Shown: piece after piece, positions 26,647-32,612 of the stretch
Numbering within the stretch: the first letter of the stretch is position 1
How the letters are laid out: every line of letters begins with the position of its first letter
Origin: Methylophilaceae bacterium
GTDB lineage: Bacteria > Pseudomonadota > Gammaproteobacteria > Burkholderiales > Methylophilaceae
DNA: 32,612 bases
Assembly (NCBI GenBank): GCA_905339275.1
Contig: CAJPFK010000133.1
Location: 1-32,612, forward strand
Reading direction: 5' to 3'
The notes under the pieces: model-generated
Databases searched by the model: none
What the model saw: only the letters and a program-made list of their open reading frames with translations
Told to the model about the DNA's origin: nothing
Program-made: the position numbers and the translations under genes

Positions 26647-27651
26647 ATGTCGGATAACTTTCTCTCGCAAGATGAAGTCGATGCCCTGCTGAAAGGGGTC
26701 ACCGGCGAACAGGACGAAGTCGAAAACGAGATCGATCCTTCCAGTGTGCGCGACTATAACCTCGCCACGCAGGAACGCATTGTGCGCGGCAGGTTGCCGA
26801 CCCTGGAAATCATCAACGAGCGATTCGCACGCCTGCTGCGCATCGGTCTGTTCAATTTTCTCAGGCGCACGTCGGAAGTTTCGGTAGGTTCTGTGCGCAT
26901 CAGCAAATACAGCGATTTCATCCGCAACCTGGTGGTGCCGACCAACCTGAACCTGGTGCAGATCAAGCCATTCCGCGGCACATCCCTGATGATATTCGAC
27001 CCCAACCTGGTCTTTCTGCTGGTGGATAACCTGTTCGGCGGCGACGGCAGATTCCACACCCGGGTCGAAGGGCGTGATTTCACGCAGACCGAACAGCGCA
27101 TCATCAAGCGCGTGCTGGATATCGTGACTGAAACCTACATGAAATCCTGGGAGCCGGTATACCCGATCGAATGCGAATACGTGCGTTCCGAAATGAATAC
27201 GCAATTTGCCAATATCGCCACACCGAACGAGGTCGTCGTTTCGACCACGTTCACCGTCGAATTGGGATCGGAAAGCGGCGACATTCATTTCTGCATGCCT
27301 TATGCCATGATCGAGCCGATTCGCGACATCCTCAGCTCCAGCCTGCAAGGTGAAGTGCTGGGAGTGGATAAACGCTGGGTGCGGCTGATGACACAGCAGA
27401 TCCAGGGCGCAGAAGTTGAAGTCGTTGCCAACCTGGCCAAGGCCAAGATGACGCTGAGCGATGTACTCAATATGAAAGTCGGCGATGTTATTCCGCTCTC
27501 CTTGTCGGAAACGGTTGAGGCGCAAGTGGATAACGTCCCTGTGATGGAATGCAAATACGGATTATTTAACGGGCAATACGCACTGCGGGTAGAACGGCTC
27601 CTGCGGGCCAATTCTACGGAGTATGTAAAAGGAGACAACTATGGCGACTGA
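26647..27651 (+). CDS. fliM: Flagellar motor switch protein FliM
   Basis: C-ring protein that binds CheY-P and sets rotation direction. It has 334 residues. The N-terminal CheY-binding peptide is FLSQDEVDALLKGV. The middle CheC-like domain includes LRIGLFNFLRRTSEVSVGSV, VFLLVDNLFGGDGRFHTRVE and EGRDFTQTEQRIIKRVLDIV; the C-terminal surface-presentation domain ends the protein. fliN starts within its last codons (11-bp overlap). Confidence 0.98.
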   Translation: MSDNFLSQDEVDALLKGVTGEQDEVENEIDPSSVRDYNLATQERIVRGRLPTLEIINERFARLLRIGLFNFLRRTSEVSVGSVRISKYSDFIRNLVVPTNLNLVQIKPFRGTSLMIFDPNLVFLLVDNLFGGDGRFHTRVEGRDFTQTEQRIIKRVLDIVTETYMKSWEPVYPIECEYVRSEMNTQFANIATPNEVVVSTTFTVELGSESGDIHFCMPYAMIEPIRDILSSSLQGEVLGVDKRWVRLMTQQIQGAEVEVVANLAKAKMTLSDVLNMKVGDVIPLSLSETVEAQVDNVPVMECKYGLFNGQYALRVERLLRANSTEYVKGDNYGD

Positions 27652-28063
27652 TAGCGAAACCACCACCGAAACGAGCATCGAGGACGACTGGGGCGCCGCA
27701 ATGGCCGAACAGGCGGAATCCACTTCCGTCCTGCAGGCAAAAACCGAAAGCGCGCAGGTCTTTTCCGAATTCTCGGACAAGAATCGCCTGACCGATACCC
27801 AGAACGATATCGATTTCATCCTGGATATTCCGGTACAGCTCACAGTCGAGCTGGGACGCACCAAGATTGCCATCAAAAACCTGCTGCAACTGGCCCAGGG
27901 TTCAGTCGTCGAGCTGGATGGCCTGGCCGGCGAGCCGATGGATGTGCTGGTAAACGGTTGCCTGATTGCGCAGGGTGAAGTCGTTGTAGTGAACGACAAG
28001 TTCGGTATCCGCCTGACCGATATCATCACGCCGGCCGAACGTATCCGCAAGCTGAACAAGTAA
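27641..28063 (+). CDS. fliN: Flagellar motor switch protein FliN
   Basis: Base of the C ring and docking site for FliH. It has 140 residues: an acidic, Thr/Glu-rich N-terminus (1-50) and a C-terminal surface-presentation domain (about 60-138) with FILDIPVQLTVELGRTKIAI, LLQLAQGSVVELDGLAGEP and GEVVVVNDKFGIRLTDII. Length and order match the family. It overlaps fliM and lies 4 bp before fliO. Confidence 0.97.
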   Translation: MATDSETTTETSIEDDWGAAMAEQAESTSVLQAKTESAQVFSEFSDKNRLTDTQNDIDFILDIPVQLTVELGRTKIAIKNLLQLAQGSVVELDGLAGEPMDVLVNGCLIAQGEVVVVNDKFGIRLTDIITPAERIRKLNK

Positions 28064-28067
28064 GCCC

Positions 28068-28499
28068 ATGAACGCACGCATTCTCATTCCCGCTCTCCTC
28101 TGCCTGGCGCCCGCACTGGCGTCAGGCACCGAGACCGCCAGCATTTCACCTGCCGGAAGCGCCGTGCAGGTAGTGTTCGGTCTGCTGGTGGTATTAGGGG
28201 TAATGCTGCTGATCGCCTGGCTATTCAAGCGCTATGCACCGGGCATGGGGCAGAATGGCAGCGTTGCGCGCATCATTGGCGGCGTCAATCTCGGCAATCG
28301 TGAACGAGTGGTCGTCATAGAAGTGGCAGATCGCTGGCTGGTCGTCGGCGTAGCGCCCGGGCAGGTCAACGGCATTGCCAATCTTGAAGCAGGCCCTGCG
28401 CAATTGACCGAAGCATCCACCGCAGAACGCCAGCCTGTGACCAACCCATTTGCCAAATGGCTGGCGCAATCCATAAACAAGTCCCGTCAAGGTAATTAA
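28068..28499 (+). CDS. fliO: Flagellar biosynthesis protein FliO
   Basis: Small membrane protein that helps assemble FliP in the export gate. It has 143 residues. An N-terminal hydrophobic signal-like segment ([16 protein letters not shown]) is followed by a membrane helix (about 28-46, [20 protein letters not shown]) and a cytoplasmic beta-rich domain with [20 protein letters not shown] and [12 protein letters not shown]. The call combines these features with its place between fliN and fliP. Confidence 0.94.
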   Translation: MNARILIPALLCLAPALASGTETASISPAGSAVQVVFGLLVVLGVMLLIAWLFKRYAPGMGQNGSVARIIGGVNLGNRERVVVIEVADRWLVVGVAPGQVNGIANLEAGPAQLTEASTAERQPVTNPFAKWLAQSINKSRQGN

Positions 28500-28503
28500 G
28501 CGC

Positions 28504-29289
28504 ATGCGCCTCAATACCAGAAAAGTCAGCCGCACCGGAGTCATTGCCGCGTTTTCCAGCCTGGTCGCCCTTGCTGCAATGCTATTCTCCATTGATGCGC
28601 TCGCCGCCGACAACACCGGCATCTCCGTCATCAATGCCACACCCACTGCCGGCGGCGGACAGAACTACACACTGAGCCTGCAGACGCTGCTGCTGCTGAC
28701 ATCGCTGACCTTCCTGCCCGCCATGTTGCTGATGATGACAGGCTTCACCCGTATCATCATCGTCTTATCCCTGTTGAGGCAAGCGCTTGGTACGCAATCG
28801 ACCCCGCCGAACCAGGTGTTGATCGGGCTGGCCCTGTTCCTGACCTTTTTTGTCATGGGTCCGGTATTCGACAGGATATACACGGAAGCCTACAAACCGC
28901 TGGCAGAAAACCAGATCACCATGCAGGAAGCGCTGGATAAGGGCGCGGCTCCGCTCAAGGCCTTCATGCTGAAGCAGACGCGTGAGACCGACCTCGCGCT
29001 TTTCGTCAAAATGTCGCAAAGCGAGCAACCGGAAACCGCGGAAGATATATCGTTGCGCGTGTTAATCCCTGCTTTCATGACCAGCGAATTGAAAACCGCC
29101 TTCCAGATCGGCTTTGCCATCTTCATTCCGTTCCTGATTATCGACATGGTCGTCGCCAGCGTGCTGATGGCCATGGGGATGATGATGGTTTCGCCGGTCA
29201 TTGTCGCCCTGCCCTTCAAGCTCATGCTGTTCGTGCTGGTCGATGGCTGGCAACTGATCCTGGGCTCGCTGGCACAAAGTTTTTATTAG
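28504..29289 (+). CDS. fliP: Flagellar export gate protein FliP
   Basis: Pentameric core of the export gate in the MS-ring pore. It has 261 residues. The N-terminal signal sequence (about 14-36, ending DALAADN) is typical of FliP. Membrane segments follow with [57 protein letters not shown] and the C-terminal [20 protein letters not shown], all family hallmarks. Confidence 0.98.
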   Translation: MRLNTRKVSRTGVIAAFSSLVALAAMLFSIDALAADNTGISVINATPTAGGGQNYTLSLQTLLLLTSLTFLPAMLLMMTGFTRIIIVLSLLRQALGTQSTPPNQVLIGLALFLTFFVMGPVFDRIYTEAYKPLAENQITMQEALDKGAAPLKAFMLKQTRETDLALFVKMSQSEQPETAEDISLRVLIPAFMTSELKTAFQIGFAIFIPFLIIDMVVASVLMAMGMMMVSPVIVALPFKLMLFVLVDGWQLILGSLAQSFY

Positions 29290-29309
29290 CGGAAATTAGA
29301 GAGGTTGTC

Positions 29310-29579
29310 ATGAATCCTGAAAGTGTGATGGATATCGGGCGTCAGGCCATTTACATCACCATGCTGATCGCAGCCCCCATGCTGCTGACGGCGCTGATCA
29401 TCGGCCTGGTCGTCAGCATTTTCCAGGCAGCCACCCAGATCAATGAAGCGACGCTTTCATTCATCCCCAAGTTGTTCGGTATTCTTGCAGCACTGGTCAT
29501 TGCCGGGCCCTGGATGCTGACGGTGATGGTCGATTACATGCGCCAGGTATTCACCAGCGTACCGATGCTTGCCGGCTAG
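29310..29579 (+). CDS. fliQ: Flagellar export gate protein FliQ
   Basis: Two-helix hairpin subunit wrapping the FliP/FliR core of the export gate. It has 89 residues with two hydrophobic helices (about 17-40 and 55-75) separated by the conserved loop FQAATQINEATLSFIPKL. Length and motif are exactly those expected. It lies between fliP and fliR. Confidence 0.98.
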   Translation: MNPESVMDIGRQAIYITMLIAAPMLLTALIIGLVVSIFQAATQINEATLSFIPKLFGILAALVIAGPWMLTVMVDYMRQVFTSVPMLAG

Positions 29580-29591
29580 GCACGCACGCCC

Positions 29592-30374
29592 ATGGTTTCC
29601 ATCAGTTCCGATATGCTGCAGGCCTGGGTCAGCGGGCTTTTGTGGCCGCTGACAAGAATCCTGGCGCTGATTGCTGTCGCGCCGATCTTCAACCATACCG
29701 CCCTGCCGGCCAGGTTCAAGCTTGTACTTGGCGTCTTCATTACCCTGGCCATCATGCCCAGCCTGCCTCCCGTGCCGGATATCGACATGCTCTCGATCCA
29801 GGGCGCAGGCGTACTCGTACAGCAGATTATTATTGGCGTCTCCATCGGCTTCATCATGCGCATCCTGTTCGCAGCGATCAGCATGGCAGGCCATATCAGC
29901 GCCATGTCCATGGGCCTGGGCTTCGCAAGCTTCTATGATCCGCAAACACAAGGCCAGACGACATCCGTCTCGCAGATATTCATGATTATCGCCATGCTAT
30001 TCTTTCTCAGCATCGATGGACACCTGATGATGATCATGGCCATCTCGGAAAGCTTCGTGACCATGCCGGTTTCACTCGAAATCACAAGCGGAATCAATTT
30101 CCTTACCATCGTGACCTGGGGAGGGAGTATTTTCAGCGCCGGGCTGCATATGGCCTTACCGGTAGTTACCGCACTGCTGATTACCAACCTGGCACTCGGC
30201 ATCCTGAGCCGCACGGCACCTCAGCTCAATCTGTTCGGTATCGGCTTCCCCATCACCATCAGTATCGGCCTGGTTGTCATTGCGCTGACCTTGCCGCGGT
30301 TGTCGGTACCGCTGGAACGCCTGATCAGTGACGGTTTCGGCACTATCACAAGCATCACTGCGCCCGCGCGATAA
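29592..30374 (+). CDS. fliR: Flagellar export gate protein FliR
   Basis: Caps the FliP5FliR1 export gate. It has 260 residues and several membrane helices, with WLW-type features: GLLWPLTRILALIAVAPIFN, the conserved MGLGFASFYDPQTQGQT, and ITNLALGILSRTAPQLNLFG followed by FPITISIGL. It is the last flagellar gene in the window; the neighbours expected in many genomes (flhB, flhA) are not here. Confidence 0.97.
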   Translation: MVSISSDMLQAWVSGLLWPLTRILALIAVAPIFNHTALPARFKLVLGVFITLAIMPSLPPVPDIDMLSIQGAGVLVQQIIIGVSIGFIMRILFAAISMAGHISAMSMGLGFASFYDPQTQGQTTSVSQIFMIIAMLFFLSIDGHLMMIMAISESFVTMPVSLEITSGINFLTIVTWGGSIFSAGLHMALPVVTALLITNLALGILSRTAPQLNLFGIGFPITISIGLVVIALTLPRLSVPLERLISDGFGTITSITAPAR

Positions 30375-30417
30375 ATCCCGGGCCTGCTATGGCGGGAAAG
30401 GCAGGACAGCGGGTTGC

Positions 30418-30459
30418 GCCGGTGACGATACGATACGGGCATCGGCGTAAAGCACCGGC
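30418..30459. other. Weak inverted repeat between fliR and the convergent regulator gene
   Basis: gccggtg (30418-30424) and caccggc (30453-30459) are exact reverse complements across a 28-nt loop. The spot between two convergent genes suits a bidirectional terminator, but the loop is long and there is no adjacent T-run. Nothing else was found in 30375-30478. Confidence 0.25.
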
Positions 30460-30478
30460 TCGGACGGCGGCAATACCA

Positions 30479-31963
30479 TTAAAAAAACGTTAACGGCTGC
30501 CGGTCGAACGCCATCTTCAATCTTTGCACACCGACCTCAAGCTCGGCGCTATCCAGGTTGCCGTAGCCGAGCCGGATACCATGCACGGGCGCCTGCCGGT
30601 CCGAGAATATGGATCCGGGCAGGATTCTCACCTGCAAGCCCAGCGCATCGCCAACCAGCAAGTCGACATCCAGTTTCTTGTCCACCTGCAGCCACAAAGC
30701 CAAGCCGCCATCCGGCATCACAAAGCTGACCTTGTCGCCAAGGTGCCGGCAGATAAGCTGTGCCGTCAGCAGGCGTCTCTCATCATAGATACGCACCGTG
30801 CGGCGGATATGCCGTTTGACTTCTCCCGTATCCAGGAGCTCGGCAACTGCCAGTTCAGTAATCGCGCTGCCCTGCCGGTCTATCAGCATGATATCGGCGG
30901 CGCAACGGTTGATCACATCGGCATGTGCAATGATGTAGCCGATGCGCAAACCCGGCGCAAGCACCTTGGACATGGAGCCGACATAAATCACCCGTCCGGC
31001 ATAATCCATGCTGGCAAGCGGCATCATGGGGCGATGCGAGAAATGAAATTCATGGTCATAATCATCCTCGATGATGACAAAGTTGTACTGCTCCGCGAGC
31101 ATCAGCAGTTTCAGCCTTCTCTCGGCCGGCAACATGACGGTAGTAGGAAACTGGTGATGCGCCGTCAGGTAAACCGCCCTGACCGGATGTTTTTTACAGA
31201 GTGCCTCGACTTCATCCGGAATCAATCCCTGGTTATCGATATTGGCATTGATGACGGTTGCGCCGGTCGATTGAAAAGCCGATCTTGCGGGTGGATAGCA
31301 CAGCCGTTCAACGATCACGCAATCCCCCGGCCCGGAAACCATCCTGGCCGCAAGGAAAATACCCATTTGCGTGCCTCGCACGATGCAGACATTATCAATA
31401 CCCGCACTCAGGCCTCGTTCCATATTCACCATGGACAGAATCGCCTGGCGCAGGCTGAACGAGCCTCTGGGATCGCTATAGGCAAGCCTGTTCGAACGCG
31501 AAGAGGCAATCAGGGCATGACGGAAGGATCTGTAAAGAATTTCGAACGGAATCAATCGGGTATCTGGAATGCCATCGCTGAAATTGATTAATCCGTCGCC
31601 GGGAATGACATCCTCATAGGCCAGCGGACTGCCATATAACTTGTAACGCGGCTTGGCTATTTTGTGCAACGAATCCGGCAATGCAGTACCAAATTCGACA
31701 TGCGGAATATCGGGAGAAACAAAAGTGCCGCGCTTGTTTTCAGTCGCCAGCCAGCCTTGCGCAACCAGCTCGTCATAAGCCAGCATCACGGTTTTTCTAT
31801 TGACGCCCAGTTCCTGTGCCATCAATCTCGTACCAGGTAGAACCGTGCCCGGCAGCAGACGCCCCCGTTTTATTTCATCAATGATTTTCTGTGCGATTTG
31901 TAAATAGATTGCAACATCGGTATCCCGGTTTATAGCGGTTTTAAGCTCCCAAGGGCGCAACAT
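30479..31963 (-). CDS. MocR-family regulator (GntR helix-turn-helix fused to aminotransferase-like domain)
   Basis: Transcription regulator of 494 residues. The N-terminal winged helix (about 15-85) has IAQKIIDEIKRGRLLPGTVL and the recognition region ELGVNRKTVMLAYDELVAQG, then GTFV. The rest is a fold-type I aminotransferase domain: VIIEDDYDHEF holds the PLP-ring Asp, and GSMSKVLAPGLRIGYI has the Schiff-base Lys333, so PLP binding is probably retained. Family members such as GabR and PdxR sense amines or vitamin B6 and often control a divergent gene. Here the divergent gene is the methanol dehydrogenase. An AAAAGGA ribosome site precedes the ATG. The effector is unknown. Confidence 0.93.
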   Translation of the reverse strand: MLRPWELKTAINRDTDVAIYLQIAQKIIDEIKRGRLLPGTVLPGTRLMAQELGVNRKTVMLAYDELVAQGWLATENKRGTFVSPDIPHVEFGTALPDSLHKIAKPRYKLYGSPLAYEDVIPGDGLINFSDGIPDTRLIPFEILYRSFRHALIASSRSNRLAYSDPRGSFSLRQAILSMVNMERGLSAGIDNVCIVRGTQMGIFLAARMVSGPGDCVIVERLCYPPARSAFQSTGATVINANIDNQGLIPDEVEALCKKHPVRAVYLTAHHQFPTTVMLPAERRLKLLMLAEQYNFVIIEDDYDHEFHFSHRPMMPLASMDYAGRVIYVGSMSKVLAPGLRIGYIIAHADVINRCAADIMLIDRQGSAITELAVAELLDTGEVKRHIRRTVRIYDERRLLTAQLICRHLGDKVSFVMPDGGLALWLQVDKKLDVDLLVGDALGLQVRILPGSIFSDRQAPVHGIRLGYGNLDSAELEVGVQRLKMAFDRQPLTFF

Positions 31964-31990
31964 ACTTAATCCTTTTGTATTCTAATTAGT

Positions 31991-32025
31991 GAGTACGGAC
32001 TTGGTATTTGCCAACATATCGGCCA
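31991..32025. repeat. Bipartite direct repeat, copy A (candidate operator)
   Basis: gagtac (31991-31996), 20 nt, then tatcggcca (32017-32025). The same two blocks with the same spacing recur 131 bp later. This copy lies 28-62 bp upstream of the MocR gene start, over its likely promoter. Confidence 0.55.
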
Positions 32026-32121
32026 CTGAAAGCAAAAGCTATCACAATCGTCATCAAGTAATCCAACTGGCCCAGCGCTTATTTACAAACTGGATGATTT
32101 TACTCATATCGAATTTGAATA

Positions 32122-32156
32122 GAGTACAGCCATCTCTAGTGGTCATGTATCGGCCA
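32122..32156. repeat. Bipartite direct repeat, copy B (candidate operator)
   Basis: gagtac (32122-32127), 20 nt, then tatcggcca (32148-32156), identical in both blocks to copy A. It ends 24 bp before a TATAAT element, so it abuts the possible -35 region of the methanol dehydrogenase gene. Confidence 0.55.
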
Positions 32157-32179
32157 TCAGGGTGGATGATCTGCAAAAT

Positions 32180-32185
32180 TATAAT
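32180..32185 (+). promoter_or_regulatory. Candidate -10 box of the methanol dehydrogenase gene
   Basis: TATAAT, a perfect sigma-70 -10 hexamer, 34 bp before the ATG, leaving a leader of about 28 nt that holds GGAGA (32208-32212). No good -35 hexamer is present at 16-18 nt, as expected for a promoter that needs an activator. AT-rich surroundings make a chance match possible. Confidence 0.4.
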
Positions 32186-32219
32186 TTTTATAACTTTGTT
32201 TCTATATGGAGATAACAAA

Positions 32220-32612
32220 ATGAAAATCAAAAAAATCAACGCCCTGCTCGGTTTGGTAGCAGGTGCATCAATGGCTATGCCAATGGTTGCATCCGCCGCT
32301 GCCGACCAGGAAGCTGCGATGAAGGACAGGAACAACTGGGTGCACCCGCGTGGTCAGCACAACAACCAAGGCTACAGCCAGCTTAACCAGATCAACAAGG
32401 GCAACGTCAAGAATCTGAAAGCGGCCTGGTCATTCGCTACCGGCGTCAACCGCGGTCATGAAGGTTCGCCCATCGTGCTCGGCAACGTGCTGTATGTGCA
32501 TACCGCATTCCCCAACAACGTTTACGCACTTGACCTGAACGACAACCAGAAGATCATCTGGTCCTATTTCCCTAAACAGGATCCTTCCGTTCAAGCCGTT
32601 CTGTGCTGCGAC
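32220..32612 (+). CDS. xoxF: PQQ-dependent methanol dehydrogenase, XoxF-like, N-terminal 131 residues (runs off window)
   Basis: Periplasmic quinoprotein that oxidises methanol, passing electrons to a cytochrome c. A Sec signal peptide (1-26, cleavage after MVASA-like sequence) precedes the mature start AADQEA. NNWVHPRGQHNNQGYSQLNQ, INKGNVKNLKAAWSF, TGVNRGHEGSPIV and AFPNNVYALDLND follow the MDH beta-propeller N-terminus, and the last residues are the adjacent Cys129-Cys130 that form the vicinal disulfide. The wording is closer to what I recall of XoxF than MxaF, but the extra Asp that defines lanthanide binding lies beyond the edge, so the subtype is not proven. GGAGA lies 7 nt before the ATG. 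Confidence 0.85.
   Translation, partial: MKIKKINALLGLVAGASMAMPMVASAAADQEAAMKDRNNWVHPRGQHNNQGYSQLNQINKGNVKNLKAAWSFATGVNRGHEGSPIVLGNVLYVHTAFPNNVYALDLNDNQKIIWSYFPKQDPSVQAVLCCD

Noticed and set aside
26629..27525. 298-residue minus-strand open frame
   Set aside because: Antisense shadow of fliM.
30524..31591. 355-residue plus-strand open frame
   Set aside because: Antisense to the MocR-type regulator; no recognisable domain or ribosome site.
32054..32335. 93-residue minus-strand frame across the methanol dehydrogenase start
   Set aside because: It crosses the promoter and signal-peptide region of a clear gene and has no similarity.

Overview
The window reads as one chromosomal segment of a motile, methylotrophic betaproteobacterium, most likely Methylophilaceae (Methylobacillus/Methylovorus-like; this is an inference). 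The evidence is a complete beta/gamma-type flagellar and chemotaxis set governed by FlhDC, with the first 131 codons of a PQQ methanol dehydrogenase, closest by eye to the lanthanide-type XoxF, at the right edge. Base composition and codon use look uniform. No tRNA, rRNA, CRISPR array, insertion sequence or integrase was seen.

Left half, minus strand (1-9915): reading in the direction of transcription, flhD-flhC (master regulator), a small membrane-anchored SAM methyltransferase, motA-motB (stator), a cheZ-like phosphatase gene, cheY, cheA, cheW (cheA and cheW overlap as ATGA), and a chemoreceptor cut by the left edge. The receptor carries 91-residue tandem repeats.

Hub (9916-10570): a 655-bp divergent region between flhD and a soluble histidine kinase gene. 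It holds a near-consensus sigma-28 promoter pointing at flhDC and a 43-nt perfect palindrome downstream of that promoter.

Right half, plus strand (10571-30374): a kinase with three near-identical PAS units and its NarL-type response regulator; then fliC (two sigma-28-like promoters, one near perfect), flaG, fliD, fliS, fliT, a second FliK-like gene and a truncated FlhB paralogue. fliE follows on the minus strand, divergent from fliF-fliG-fliH-fliI-fliJ-fliK and fliL-fliM-fliN-fliO-fliP-fliQ-fliR. These genes supply the MS ring, switch, export ATPase complex, hook-length ruler and export gate. flhA, flhB, fliA, flgM and the rod and hook genes are not in the window.

Right edge (30479-32612): a MocR-type regulator (GntR helix-turn-helix fused to a PLP aminotransferase-like domain) is divergent from the xoxF-like gene. 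The 256-bp spacer between them contains a bipartite direct repeat (gagtac-N20-tatcggcca) present twice, once near each gene, which is a plausible operator pair.

Points most worth a second look: the sigma-28 promoter and palindrome ahead of flhDC, the MocR/xoxF spacer, the FAM173-like methyltransferase inside the motility cluster, the FlhB-like protein with NPNQ in place of NPTH, and the triplicated-PAS kinase.
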